Of a stretch of 64,000 bases of DNA, positions 1-10,170 are shown piece after piece. Origin of the DNA: Brachybacterium ginsengisoli. GTDB lineage: Bacteria; Actinomycetota; Actinomycetes; Actinomycetales; Dermabacteraceae. The stretch is taken from positions 2,232,001 through 2,296,000 of the forward strand of contig NZ_CP023564.1 in the NCBI RefSeq assembly GCF_002407065.1. Reading direction: 5' to 3'. A program made the translations under genes and the position numbers. Within the stretch, counting starts at the first letter, position 1, and every line of letters starts with the position of its first letter. Under the pieces are notes generated by a model. It ran no database searches and was not told the DNA's origin. It saw nothing but the letters and a program-made list of their open reading frames with translations.

Positions 1-2
1 GC

Positions 3-164
3 GGGCATGTCGACGTCGACGCGATGCGCCGAGCTCTGCGGCAGATGCATCGCCATCCGCAGGTGCGCGCCGCCGGGGAGCGCCTCGAGAGCGTTCTGGG
101 CGCTCAGGAGGAGGACAGAGGCGCCGCGGCGCCGACCGGCTTGCCGTCGGCGGTGACGCGGTAG
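3..164 (+). other. Left-edge sequence; possible 3' end of a convergent gene
   Basis: One plus-strand frame is open from the window edge to a TAG at 162-164 and would end 61 nt inside the rel gene. Its translation looks protein-like (for example AMRRALRQMHRHPQVRAAGE). A minus-strand frame over 1-110 is also open and has even higher GC at third positions, but I see no start codon for it close to the rel stop. I cannot tell which strand, if either, is coding. Confidence 0.25.
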
Positions 165-2521
165 ACGTCGTACACGCCCTCGATCCGCCGGACGTGCGCG
201 AGCACGGACTGCAGATGCGATGGGTCCGCCAGCTCGAAGGAGAAGAAGCTGGTGGCCAGCCGATCGCTGTTGGACTGCGCCGAGGCGGAGTGCAGGTTCA
301 CCTGCTGCTCGGAGATCACCAGGGCGATGTCCGTGAGCAGCTTCGGGCGATCCAGCGCCTCGATCTTGATGTGGACGAGATAGGCCGTGCCATGGCGCCC
401 CGACCAGGCGACGTCGACCATCCGATCCGGCTGCTGCTCCTGCAGCTGGATGGCGTTCGTGCACGTCTCGTGGTGCACGGAGATGCCGGATCCACGGGTG
501 ATGAAGCCGACGATCGGATCACCGGGGACCGGGGCGCAGCACTTCGCGAGCTTGACCCAGAGATCGGCATGGCCGTCCACGATGACGCCCTGATCGGTCT
601 CCGAGGTGTGCTGTTCCGCCCGTCCCGCGCGCGAGCGCACCTTGGACGGCATGGTGATCTCCGCGAGATCCTCCTCGGCACCGATCGAGCCGCCGAAGGA
701 GGCCCTCAGCTTGTCCACGACGTGCTGTGCGCCGGTGTGGCCCTCACCGATCGAAGTGTAGAGGGCGTCCACGCTGGGGAGGTTCAGATCATCCGCGGCG
801 GTGGCGAGGGTGTCGTGGGTCAGCAGGCGGCGCATGGGCAGGTCCTGGCGGCGCAGCGCCTTGGCGAGCTCCTCCTTGCCCTTCTCGAGGGCCTCCTCCC
901 GCCGCTCCTTGGAGAACCAGTGACGGATCTTGCTGCGGGCGCGCGGCGACTGCACGAAGCCGAGCCAGTCGCGGCTGGGCCCGGCCTCCGGGGACTTCGA
1001 GGTGAACACCTCCACCACATCCCCGGTGGACAGGCTCGACTCGAGCGAGACCAGGCGGCCGTTGACGCGGGCGCCGATGGTGCGATGGCCCACCTCGGTG
1101 TGCACGGAGTAGGCGAAGTCGACGGGGGTCGCCCCCTGGGGCAGGGCGAGCACGTCCCCCTTCGGGGTGAAGACGTACACCTCCTGCGTGTTGATCTCGA
1201 AGCGGAGCGAGTCCAGGAACTCGCCCGAGTCCGTGGTCTCCTTCTGCCAGTCCATGAGCTGGCGCAGCCAGGCCGCGTCGTTCCCGCCGGGTGCCACCTC
1301 GCCGCCCGTGCTGCCGGCCATCGCCTTGTACTTCCAGTGCGCGGCCACGCCGTACTCGGCCCTGCGATGCATCTCGCGGGTGCGGATCTGGATCTCGACC
1401 GGTTTGCCGGTGGGTCCGATGACGGTGGTGTGCAGGGACTGGTAGAGGTTGAACTTCGGCAGGGCGATGTAGTCCTTGAACCGGCCCTGCACCGGGGACC
1501 AGCGGGCGTGCAGGGTGCCCAGCACCCCGTAGCAGTCGCGCACGGTGTCCACCAGCACGCGCACGCCGACCAGGTCGTAGATGTCGGAGAAGTCCCGGCC
1601 GCGCACGATCATCTTCTGGTAGATCGAGTAGTAGTGCTTGGGCCGGCCGGTGACCTCGGCCTTGATCCGGGCCTTGCGGAGGTCCTCGTTGATCTGCGAG
1701 GAGACGGTGGTGAGGTACTGCTCCCGCGCCGGTGCGTGCTGGGCGACCAGGGAGACGATCTCCTCGTACACCTTCGGGTACAGCACCTGGAAGGAGCGGT
1801 CCTCGAGCTCCCACTTCATGGTGTTCAGACCCAGACGATGCGCGAGCGGCGCGTAGATCTCGAGGGTCTCCTTCGCCTTCCGCTCCGCCGAGGCCGCCGG
1901 AACGTACTTCCAGGTCCGGGCGTTGTGCAGACGGTCGGCGAGCTTGATCAGGAGCACCCGCACGTCGCGGCTCATCGCCACGATCATCTTGCGGACGGTC
2001 TCCGCCTGCGCCGCCTCTCCGTAGGTGACCTTGTCCAGCTTCGTGACGCCGTCCACGAGCACGGCGATCACCTCGCCGAAGTCCCCGCGCAGCCGATCCA
2101 GCGAGTAGTCCGTGTCCTCGACCGTGTCATGCAGGAGGGCCGCCGCCACCACCTCGGCCGGGGAGCCCAGCTCCGCGAGGATCATCGCGACGGACACCGG
2201 GTGGGTGATGTACGGATCGCCGCTCTTGCGGGTCTGGCCGCGATGCGCCTGCTCGGCGACCGTGTAGGCCCGCACGACGAGGTCGGTGCTCTCCTTCGGG
2301 CTGACCGCAGCCATGGTCTCCAGCAGCGGAGCCAGCAGCGGGTCGACCGCGGATCCCGCGCGCGAGGAGAAGAAGGACAGCCGCGAGCGGGTCCTGCGCG
2401 GCGTCGAGGACGAGCCGCGGGGGGACGGCGAGGAGGGCACGGCGGACGGCGAGGACGGGCTGCGTCCAGCGCCCGACGGGGCCGAGGCCCTCGAGGGCTG
2501 GGATGCGGGCTCCTGCGGCAT
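104..2521 (-). CDS. rel: Bifunctional (p)ppGpp synthetase/hydrolase (RSH)
   Basis: Makes and degrades the alarmone (p)ppGpp in the cytosol (stringent response). The protein has about 805 residues, slightly long because of a Ser/Pro-rich N-terminal extension of about 60. Then come the HD hydrolase domain (LLHDTVEDTD near 131-140, YITHP near 106), the synthetase domain (YSIYQKM, then RFKDYIA and LYQSLHTTV), a TGS domain (VYVFTPKGDVLALPQGATP), a Cys-containing segment (LAKCCAPVPGD) and a C-terminal ACT domain. Both catalytic halves look intact, as expected for the single actinobacterial Rel. ATG at 2521 is preferred because AGGAGG lies 5 nt upstream (2527-2532); a GTG at 2527 overlaps that site. 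Last gene of the yebC-to-rel run; 91 nt separate it from apt. Confidence 0.96.
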   Translation of the reverse strand: MPQEPASQPSRASAPSGAGRSPSSPSAVPSSPSPRGSSSTPRRTRSRLSFFSSRAGSAVDPLLAPLLETMAAVSPKESTDLVVRAYTVAEQAHRGQTRKSGDPYITHPVSVAMILAELGSPAEVVAAALLHDTVEDTDYSLDRLRGDFGEVIAVLVDGVTKLDKVTYGEAAQAETVRKMIVAMSRDVRVLLIKLADRLHNARTWKYVPAASAERKAKETLEIYAPLAHRLGLNTMKWELEDRSFQVLYPKVYEEIVSLVAQHAPAREQYLTTVSSQINEDLRKARIKAEVTGRPKHYYSIYQKMIVRGRDFSDIYDLVGVRVLVDTVRDCYGVLGTLHARWSPVQGRFKDYIALPKFNLYQSLHTTVIGPTGKPVEIQIRTREMHRRAEYGVAAHWKYKAMAGSTGGEVAPGGNDAAWLRQLMDWQKETTDSGEFLDSLRFEINTQEVYVFTPKGDVLALPQGATPVDFAYSVHTEVGHRTIGARVNGRLVSLESSLSTGDVVEVFTSKSPEAGPSRDWLGFVQSPRARSKIRHWFSKERREEALEKGKEELAKALRRQDLPMRRLLTHDTLATAADDLNLPSVDALYTSIGEGHTGAQHVVDKLRASFGGSIGAEEDLAEITMPSKVRSRAGRAEQHTSETDQGVIVDGHADLWVKLAKCCAPVPGDPIVGFITRGSGISVHHETCTNAIQLQEQQPDRMVDVAWSGRHGTAYLVHIKIEALDRPKLLTDIALVISEQQVNLHSASAQSNSDRLATSFFSFELADPSHLQSVLAHVRRIEGVYDVYRVTADGKPVGAAAPLSSS

Positions 2522-2612
2522 GCACACCTCCTGGCTGAGGCATCCAGTCTACGCGCGAGTCACCCAGGGTGCCGACGCGGCCGTCAGGTGGCGCGAGGGC
2601 GTGACCAGGAGG

Positions 2613-3179
2613 TCAGTCCTCGATCCGCCAGACGGTCGAGACCTCGACGCCGGGCAGCAGGTCGCGCCCGCCGAGAGCGGCGAGCTCGATGAGGAAGGAG
2701 GCGCCGAGCACCTCGACGTCGAAGCGGCGGGCCAGCTCGAGCGTGGCCGCCGCGGTGCCGCCGGTCGCCAGGAGATCGTCGACGAGCAGGACCCGGGACC
2801 CGGCGGGCAGCGAGCCCTCGGGGATCTCGATCCGCGCCGTGCCGTACTCCAGGTCATAGGTCAGCCCGGCAGGGCTGCCGGGCAGCTTCCCGGCCTTGCG
2901 CACCGGCACGAAGCCGGCCCCGATCTCGTAGGCCAGCGGAGCACCCACGACGAAGCCGCGCGCCTCGGTGCCGATCACATAGTCGACGCCCTCGGGCAGG
3001 AGGGTCCTCCAGTGCGCGATGACGGCGCGCAGCGCCGCGGCGTCCCGCAGGAGCGGCGTGATGTCCCGGAAGAGGACCCCGGGGATCGGGAAGTCCGGGA
3101 ACTCCGCGATGTGGGTTCGGAAGAGCGCGTCGATCTGCTCCGAGGCGGAGGACGTCCCAGGACGGACGGCGTCGGTCAT
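2613..3179 (-). CDS. apt: Adenine phosphoribosyltransferase
   Basis: Salvages adenine: adenine plus PRPP gives AMP and pyrophosphate. The 188-residue product is the usual size. The PRPP-binding loop VLLVDDLLATGGT is at 130-142, and FPDFPIPGVLFRDITPLL near 27-44 is typical of the family. Its ATG overlaps the secF stop as ATGA (3176-3179), which suggests translational coupling. The order secD-secF-apt-rel is widely conserved in actinobacteria and places purine nucleotide supply next to alarmone synthesis. Confidence 0.96.
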   Translation of the reverse strand: MTDAVRPGTSSASEQIDALFRTHIAEFPDFPIPGVLFRDITPLLRDAAALRAVIAHWRTLLPEGVDYVIGTEARGFVVGAPLAYEIGAGFVPVRKAGKLPGSPAGLTYDLEYGTARIEIPEGSLPAGSRVLLVDDLLATGGTAAATLELARRFDVEVLGASFLIELAALGGRDLLPGVEVSTVWRIED

Positions 3180-4420
3180 CGTGCTCCTCCCCCGGTTCCA
3201 CGATCACGGCGGGTGGTGCGGCGCGGCTGCCGACCTCGACCGACGGAGTCCGGGGCCGTCGAGCCTCCCGGGTGCCCGTTCCGGGTCCCGGGCTCATCGG
3301 TGTCGAGGACATCCGCCGCGGCCTCGTCGCCGACCGTGCCGACGTCCGTGCGGGCGTCGGCGTCCTCGGAGGCGGACTCGGTGATGGCTGTGCGCGCCCC
3401 ACGACGATCCTGTGCCGCACCGTCCTCGGCGACCGACGACTCCTCTCCACGACGGGTTCGCAGCACGCTCGCGGTGTGTGCGGCGATCGCGGGCTCGCGC
3501 CGACGCAGGTCCACGAGGAAGCCCGGCGCGAGGAAGACCGAGGAGTAGGTGCCGGCGATGATGCCGATGAACAGCGCCAGCGAGATGTCCTTGAGCGTTC
3601 CGGCCCCGAGCAGGAAGGCGCCGATGAACAGGATCGCGCCCACCGGCAGCAGCGCGACGACCGAGGTGTTGATCGAGCGCACCAGGGTCTGGTTCGCGGC
3701 GCGCTGCACCTGGTCGGCGAAGATGCTCGAGCGCTGCTCGACGAGATCGGCGGTGTTCTCGCGCACCTTGTCGAACACCACGATGGTGTCGTAGAGCGAG
3801 TAGCCCATGACCGTGAGGAAGCCGATCACCGTGCCGGGGGTGATCTCGAAGCCCACCACCAGATACACGCCCGCCGTGACGAGCATGTCGTGCACGAGTG
3901 CCGCCATGGCCGCCAGCGAGGACTTCAGGTTGCGGAAGTACAGCGCCATCATCGTCGCGACCAGCGCGAGGAAGACGACCACGCCGCGCATCATCTTCTG
4001 GGTGACGTCGCCGCTCCACACAGGGCCGATGTAGGAGGTCGAGACCGATTCGGCGGGGACGCCGTAGGCCTCGGCGAGATCCGATGCGACGGCGGCGGTC
4101 TGGGCCGAGTCCAGCTGCTCGGTCTGCACCCTCACGGCGCTCCCGCCCAGCACGGAGATCTTGGGCTCGTTGCCCGGGACGTGGTCGCGGATCACGTCAC
4201 GGGCGGAGGTCTGCTCGGTGTCGGCGACGCCCGCGACCTGGAACTCCGATCCCCCGGTGAACTCGATGCCCAGGTTCGGGCCGCGCAGCACGGAGAAGAT
4301 CACCAGCAGCACGACCAGCACCAGGCTGAAGAGGTACCAGGTGCGGCGCCGGGTGACGATCGGGACGGTGCGCCGACCGTCGTGCAGGTCGTTGCCGAAA
4401 CGGGCGAAGGTCGCGGTCAT
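3176..4420 (-). CDS. secF: Protein translocase subunit SecF
   Basis: Membrane partner of SecD; together they use the proton-motive force to assist SecYEG export. The 414-residue protein has one N-terminal membrane helix (TWYLFSLVLVVLLVIFSVL near 27-45), an extracytoplasmic domain containing IEFTGGSEF, and a cluster of five helices including the family motif GYSLYDTIVVFDKVREN. About 100 C-terminal residues are hydrophilic and probably disordered, longer than in E. coli SecF. Start and stop both overlap the neighbouring genes as ATGA (4417-4420 and 3176-3179). Confidence 0.96.
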   Translation of the reverse strand: MTATFARFGNDLHDGRRTVPIVTRRRTWYLFSLVLVVLLVIFSVLRGPNLGIEFTGGSEFQVAGVADTEQTSARDVIRDHVPGNEPKISVLGGSAVRVQTEQLDSAQTAAVASDLAEAYGVPAESVSTSYIGPVWSGDVTQKMMRGVVVFLALVATMMALYFRNLKSSLAAMAALVHDMLVTAGVYLVVGFEITPGTVIGFLTVMGYSLYDTIVVFDKVRENTADLVEQRSSIFADQVQRAANQTLVRSINTSVVALLPVGAILFIGAFLLGAGTLKDISLALFIGIIAGTYSSVFLAPGFLVDLRRREPAIAAHTASVLRTRRGEESSVAEDGAAQDRRGARTAITESASEDADARTDVGTVGDEAAADVLDTDEPGTRNGHPGGSTAPDSVGRGRQPRRTTRRDRGTGGGAR

Positions 4421-6330
4421 CGACTCTGCTCCTCGGTGTCGTCGCCGGCGCCGTCGGTCGAGGTGCCGTCCTGTGCCGTGGTCCCGCCGTCGCCGTCACC
4501 GTCGGTGCCGGCTTCCGCGCGCTCCGCGGCCTCGCGCTCCAGGCGCGCGCGGCGCACGGCGAGGGGCTCGCGCACCTCGTCCTCGTCGTCGCCGCTCCGG
4601 CGTCCGCCGCGCTCCCCGACGGAGCGGACCCGGCCGCGGCCGGCGTAGGCGGGCACCTCGCGGCCCAGCCGTGCCGGATCCAGACCGCTCATCGGGTGCC
4701 CCTTGCCGAAGAAGCGGGTGCGCACCAGCACCTGCAGCAGGGGATGGGTGAAGAGGAAGACGATCACCAGGTCCAGGAGCGTGGTGAGCCCCAGCACGAA
4801 GGCGAAGCCGCGGACACCGCCGGTGGACAGCACGTACAGCACCACCGCGGCGATGATGTTGACCGCGTCGGAGGCGAGGATGGTGCGCTTGGCACGATCC
4901 CAGCCGTGGTCGACCGCGGCGGCGATGCCGCGTCCGTCGCGGATCTCGTCACGGACCCTCTCGAAGTACACGATGAACGAGTCGGCGGTGAAGGCGATCG
5001 CGACGATCAGGCCCACCACCCCGGCCAGCGAGAGCCGGTAGCCGATGTCCGGGATGTTCGAGAGCACCGTGAGCGTCGCGTAGGTGAGCGCGCCCATGAT
5101 GAGCAGGCTCGAGGTGGTCACGAGCGCGAGCAGGCGGTACTGCGCGAAGGCGTAGAGCACCACCAGGGCGAGGCCGATCAGACCGGCGATGAGGCCGAGC
5201 TCGAGCTGGTCGGCTCCCAGGGTCGAGGAGACCTGCTGCTCGGAGGCCACCTCGAACTCGAGGGGGAGCGCTCCGAAGCGCAGCTGATCGGCGAGCTGAC
5301 CCGCGTCGTCCTGCGAGAAGTTGCCCGAGATCTGGGCCTCGCCGCCGGTGGACGGCGCCTGGACCTGCGGCGCGGAGATGACCAGGCCGTCCAGCACGAT
5401 GGCGAAGGCGTCGCTCGCGCCCTGGCCGCCGTACAGCGCGGTGGTCATGTCCCCGAAGGACTTCGAGCCCTGGTCGGAGAAGCTCATGTTCACGACGTAG
5501 TAGCCGGTGGCCTGGCCGGTCGGGGTGACGTCCGAGCCCACGGAGGCGTTCTTGATCGCCGATCCGGCCACGACCTCGGGGCCGAGCAGGTACTTGGCGC
5601 TGCCGTCCGGCGCGCACGAGACCACCGGCTCGTCGGCGGGTGCCTCGGAGACCTTCTCCTGCTGGGCGCGCGGATCCACGCAGTCGGCGCTCATGAGCTC
5701 CGACTGGACCTCCGGCGTCATCCACTCCATCGACCAGGCCGGGTAGGGCAGCTCGCCCTCGGCCGGCGGCGTGGGCGGCGCCATCGAGGGATCCGAGCCC
5801 GGGAGCCCGTCGAAGCGATGCTGCGACGGATCCGCGGCCGGAGCCTCCGAGGTCTCTCCGCCGCTGTCCGAGGCACCCCCGCTGTCAGACGCCGCACCGC
5901 CGCCGTCCGAGGCGCCGCCGCCGTCCGAGGCGGCGCCCTCCCCCGTCCCCTCCGGCGCGACGGCGCCGAGGACCGGACGGAAGGACATCGCCGCGGTCTG
6001 ACGGATCGCGTCGGAGGTCTCCTGGTCGAGCTGACCGGGCACGTCGATGACGATGTTGGTGCCGCCCTGGACGGTGATCTCCGTCTCCGCGACGCCCATG
6101 GCGTTCACGCGCTGGCTCATGATCTGCCGCGCCTGCTCCATGGCGTCGGCGTCGATGGTCGAACCATCACGGGACTGGGCCTGCAGGATGATCTGCGTGC
6201 CGCCCTCGAGATCGAGTGCGAGCTTGGGGGCCGGCTGCCAGCCGCCCTTCCAGACCCCGGCACCGATCCCGCTGCCCAGCAGCAGGATCAGCACCGCGAG
6301 GGTCGCCAGTGCTATGCGACGTGCGGGCAT
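4417..6330 (-). CDS. secD: Protein translocase subunit SecD
   Basis: Large SecDF subunit that aids release of exported proteins on the outer side of the membrane. The 637-residue protein has an N-terminal helix (LATLAVLILLLGSGIGAGVW), the start of the P1 domain (LALDLEGGTQIILQAQ), a low-complexity Gly/Ser/Asp/Ala stretch at about 150-200 inside the extracytoplasmic region, and five C-terminal helices with AFTADSFIVYFERVRDEIRDG. The C-terminal 100 residues are charged and rich in Arg and Glu. It follows yajC by 81 nt and overlaps secF by 4 nt. Confidence 0.96.
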   Translation of the reverse strand: MPARRIALATLAVLILLLGSGIGAGVWKGGWQPAPKLALDLEGGTQIILQAQSRDGSTIDADAMEQARQIMSQRVNAMGVAETEITVQGGTNIVIDVPGQLDQETSDAIRQTAAMSFRPVLGAVAPEGTGEGAASDGGGASDGGGAASDSGGASDSGGETSEAPAADPSQHRFDGLPGSDPSMAPPTPPAEGELPYPAWSMEWMTPEVQSELMSADCVDPRAQQEKVSEAPADEPVVSCAPDGSAKYLLGPEVVAGSAIKNASVGSDVTPTGQATGYYVVNMSFSDQGSKSFGDMTTALYGGQGASDAFAIVLDGLVISAPQVQAPSTGGEAQISGNFSQDDAGQLADQLRFGALPLEFEVASEQQVSSTLGADQLELGLIAGLIGLALVVLYAFAQYRLLALVTTSSLLIMGALTYATLTVLSNIPDIGYRLSLAGVVGLIVAIAFTADSFIVYFERVRDEIRDGRGIAAAVDHGWDRAKRTILASDAVNIIAAVVLYVLSTGGVRGFAFVLGLTTLLDLVIVFLFTHPLLQVLVRTRFFGKGHPMSGLDPARLGREVPAYAGRGRVRSVGERGGRRSGDDEDEVREPLAVRRARLEREAAERAEAGTDGDGDGGTTAQDGTSTDGAGDDTEEQSR

Positions 6331-6411
6331 GTTGCGTAGTTCCTCAGGACGGCGGATGGTGCGGAGAGGTGCGACTGCGGACGGCCGCTGCGGGGCACCG
6401 GGCCCCGGTGA

Positions 6412-6795
6412 TCAGTCGCGATCGCGCCGGGCGGCCTCGTCGGCGGTAGCGGTCTCGGTGACCGTCACGCCGGGCACCTCGTCCTCGGAGGAGGGCTCCT
6501 GCTCGGTCTGCTCGCCCTCCTCCTCGGCGGCGTCCTCGGCGACGGCCTGCTGGGCGATCGCCTGACGGGCCCACTTGGACTGCGAGCCGTCCTCGCTCTC
6601 GAGGACCACGACATCGTCATAGGCCTCGACGATCAGGCCGAAGAACCCCGAGTGCGTGCGGACCTCGTCGCCGACGCCCAGCTGGCGCACCAGTTCGAGC
6701 TGCTTCTGCTGGGCCTTCTTCTGCCGGTTCGACATGAACAGCAGGGGCAGCATCATGACGGCGAAGATGAGCAGGAGAGGGAGGAGCGATTCCAC
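6412..6795 (-). CDS. yajC: Preprotein translocase subunit YajC
   Basis: Small accessory protein of the SecDF complex. The chosen GTG start at 6795 gives 127 residues, with a single membrane helix right at the N-terminus (LLPLLLIFAVMMLPLLF) followed by the basic stretch NRQKKAQQKQ, the family layout. AAAGGA lies a few nt before this GTG. Starting at 6837 would put 14 polar residues before the helix. The last 50 residues are acidic. The gene is between ruvB and secD, as in many bacteria. Confidence 0.9.
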   Translation of the reverse strand: MESLLPLLLIFAVMMLPLLFMSNRQKKAQQKQLELVRQLGVGDEVRTHSGFFGLIVEAYDDVVVLESEDGSQSKWARQAIAQQAVAEDAAEEEGEQTEQEPSSEDEVPGVTVTETATADEAARRDRD

Positions 6796-6871
6796 GGAGT
6801 TCCTTTCGGCGGACAGCCCCTCGCGGTGCGTATGCACGGCTCAGGTCCTGCCGCGGACGAGTGACCGCCCT

Positions 6872-6877
6872 ACTGTA
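6872..6877 (-). promoter_or_regulatory. Possible -10 box upstream of yajC-secDF
   Basis: On the minus strand TACAGT lies about 77 nt before the yajC start, inside the 158-nt gap after ruvB. No clear -35 was found. It could give secretion genes their own transcription apart from ruvCAB. Judged by eye only. Confidence 0.35.
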
Positions 6878-6953
6878 CCCGCCGAGTCCTGACGGGCCTC
6901 TCAGGGTGATGCGACGATCACGCTCCTCGCCCGAGCACGGGTCAGAGCCCAGG

Positions 6954-7990
<1,037 letters not shown>

Positions 7991-7994
<4 letters not shown>

Positions 7995-8599
7995 CGATGG
8001 CCGCCGAGGTCTCGCAGGGCACGGCGCAGCAGCTCGGCGGCACCGAGATCCGCACCGTCACCGGTGCGGGCGGACTCCACGGCGCCGACCGCCGCCTTCT
8101 CCGCCCAGCCGAGGCCCACGAGGGCGTCGACCACGTCGGCATCGGGACCCGCGGGCCCGGCCGTCGAGGGCGAGGACTCCGTGCCGAGCGACCCCGAGGG
8201 GGCGGGCAGCTTGCCTCCGAGCTCGAGGAGCATGCGGCTGGCGACCTTCGGACCGATGCCGGGAGTGCGCGTGATCGCCTTGGCGTCCTGCTCGGCGACC
8301 GCGCGGCGGAGCTCCTCGGGGTCGAGCACCGCGAGCACCGCGAGGGCGGTGCGGGGGCCGATGCCGGAGACGGACTGGACGATGCGGAAGGTCTCCGCCT
8401 CCTCGGCGTGCGGGAAGCCGTAGAGGGTCAGGGAGTCCTCGCGCACCACCAGCTCGGTGTGCAGCGTCAGCTCGGACCCGTGGCGGGTGGCGGAGAGCGC
8501 CTGGGGCGTGGTGCGGACGAGGTAGCCGATGCCACCGACCTCGAGCACGAGGGAGTCCAGGTCGATGCGGGCTACCCGCCCGGTCAGGGATGCGATCAC
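7991..8599 (-). CDS. ruvA: Holliday junction DNA helicase subunit RuvA
   Basis: Binds four-way DNA junctions and loads RuvB. At 202 residues it has normal length. Domain I begins [21 protein letters not shown]; helix-hairpin-helix motifs include [14 protein letters not shown] and [17 protein letters not shown]; the C-terminal domain III ([18 protein letters not shown]) contacts RuvB. It lies 26 nt after ruvC and overlaps ruvB. Confidence 0.96.
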
Positions 8600-8625
8600 G
8601 CTCCCAGCCTAGAACACCTGTTCGA

Positions 8626-9219
8626 TCAGTGTCGGGAGGTGGAGCGTTCCCGGGCGCGTCGGGCCTCGCGCTCCGCACGGGCCCAGACCGCCTGGGCGCT
8701 GGTGCGCGCGCCGCCGCTGGCATCGAGCGCCACGGGTCCCGGGCCGCGCCACAGCTGGGTCAGGGCGATCGCGACCGCATCGGAGGCGTCCGCGGGCTGC
8801 GGGGCGGCATCCAGGCCCAGCAGCCGGATCAGCATCGCCTGGATCTGCTTCTTGTCGGCCCGGCCGCTCCCGGTCACGGCGGCCTTGACCTCCGAGGGGG
8901 TGTGCAGCGCGGTGGGGATGCCCCGCTCCGCCGCCTCGAGCAGTGCGATGCCGGAGACCTGCGCGGTGCCCATCACCGTGGAGATGTTGTTCTGGCTGAA
9001 CACCCGCTCGACGGCGACGGTGTCGGGAGCGAACTCCTCGAGGGCTGCGCGCAGCCCCCGGGCGATGGTGAGCAGGCGCTGGTCCAGGGGCTGATCGCCG
9101 TCGGAGACCAGCACACCGGCGTGGATCAGCCGGGCTCGCCGGCCGCCCAGCGCATCGACCACGCCGATGCCGCATCGGGTGAGGCCCGGGTCGACCCCGA
9201 GCACGCGCAGCGTGCTCAT
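8626..9219 (-). CDS. ruvC: Crossover junction endodeoxyribonuclease RuvC
   Basis: Resolves Holliday junctions by paired nicks. The chosen ATG at 9219 gives 197 residues, with GAGG about 7 nt upstream; an in-frame GTG at 9228 lies too close to that site. Acidic residues expected for catalysis are in VLGVDPGLTRCG, TVAVERVFSQNN and PADASDAVAIAL. The basic C-terminal tail (RAEREARRARERS) is unusual but harmless-looking. First of the ruvC-ruvA-ruvB set, 61 nt after yebC. Confidence 0.95.
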   Translation of the reverse strand: MSTLRVLGVDPGLTRCGIGVVDALGGRRARLIHAGVLVSDGDQPLDQRLLTIARGLRAALEEFAPDTVAVERVFSQNNISTVMGTAQVSGIALLEAAERGIPTALHTPSEVKAAVTGSGRADKKQIQAMLIRLLGLDAAPQPADASDAVAIALTQLWRGPGPVALDASGGARTSAQAVWARAEREARRARERSTSRH

Positions 9220-9280
9220 CGCCCGCACCTCAGGACGGACGGCGCGGAGCCGGCCGTGACCGCCGCGCCGTCCAGGGGGA

Positions 9281-10039
9281 TCACTCCGCGTCCGCCAGCT
9301 GTGCCGCGACGTCCTCGGGGATGTCGAGGTTGGAGTAGACGTTCTGCACGTCGTCGCTGTCCTCGAGGGTCTCGATGAGGTTCAGGGCCTTGCGGGCTCC
9401 GTCCAGATCGACAGGGGTGCGCATGGTCGGCACGAACTGCGCCTCGGCGCTGTCGTAGTCGATGCCGGCCTCCTGCAGGGCGGTGCGCACGGCGACCACG
9501 TCGGTGGCCCCGGAGAGGATCTCGAAGGTCTCGCCCTCGTCGTTGATCTCCTCGGCACCGGCGTCGAGCACGACCTCGAGCAGGTCGTCCTCGGTGTGGT
9601 CGCCCTTGGGGACCACCACGATGCCCTTGCGCTCGAACAGGTAGGACACCGATCCGGAGTCGGCCATGTTGCCGCCGCCGCGGTTGAAGGCCAGACGCAC
9701 CTCGGAGACCGCACGGTTCTTGTTGTCGGTCAGGCACTCGACGAGCACGGCGACGCCGCCGGGGGCATAGCCCTCGTACATGAGCGTCTCGTAGTCCACG
9801 CCGCCGCCGTCGAGCCCGCCGCCGCGCTTGACGGCGCGATCGATGTTGTCGTTGGGGACCGAGGTCTTCTTCGCCTTCTGGATGGCGTCGTAGAGGGTGG
9901 GGTTGCCGGCCGGATCGGGGCCGCCCATGCGGGCCGCGACCTCGATGTTCTTGACCAGCTTGGCGAACAGCTTGCCCCGCTTGGCATCGATGACGGCCTT
10001 CTTGTGCTTCGTGGTCGCCCACTTAGAGTGCCCGGACAT
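9281..10039 (-). CDS. yebC: YebC/PmpR-family transcription/translation factor
   Basis: A conserved three-domain protein. Family members have been described as DNA-binding regulators and more recently as factors that help ribosomes through proline stretches; which applies here is not visible. The 252-residue product starts with [16 protein letters not shown], the family hallmark, and contains [25 protein letters not shown] features ([15 protein letters not shown]). A good ribosome-binding site (GGGAGGAG) lies 4 nt before ATG. It is the first gene of the run that continues through ruvCAB. Confidence 0.95.
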   Translation of the reverse strand: MSGHSKWATTKHKKAVIDAKRGKLFAKLVKNIEVAARMGGPDPAGNPTLYDAIQKAKKTSVPNDNIDRAVKRGGGLDGGGVDYETLMYEGYAPGGVAVLVECLTDNKNRAVSEVRLAFNRGGGNMADSGSVSYLFERKGIVVVPKGDHTEDDLLEVVLDAGAEEINDEGETFEILSGATDVVAVRTALQEAGIDYDSAEAQFVPTMRTPVDLDGARKALNLIETLEDSDDVQNVYSNLDIPEDVAAQLADAE

Positions 10040-10084
10040 CTTGCTCCTCCCTACTCTGCCGCCGTCTCGGCGGATTGCCGACCC

Positions 10085-10090
10085 ATTCTA
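10085..10090 (-). promoter_or_regulatory. Probable -10 box for the yebC-ruvCAB transcript
   Basis: On the minus strand TAGAAT lies 46 nt before the yebC ATG, in the 130-nt gap after the PrsW-like gene. The match to TATAAT is good, but no convincing -35 was seen 16-18 nt upstream. Confidence 0.45.
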
Positions 10091-10170
10091 GAGGCAGGCG
10101 GAGGGTCGATCCGGACGACCGACGCATCGCGGGCAGGAGGACGGGGCCGCCAGAAGTCGCGCAGTCCCGC

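Noticed and set aside
194-2692. 832-codon plus-strand open frame opposite rel
   Set aside because: Antisense artefact of high GC; no motif, and rel is intact on the other strand.
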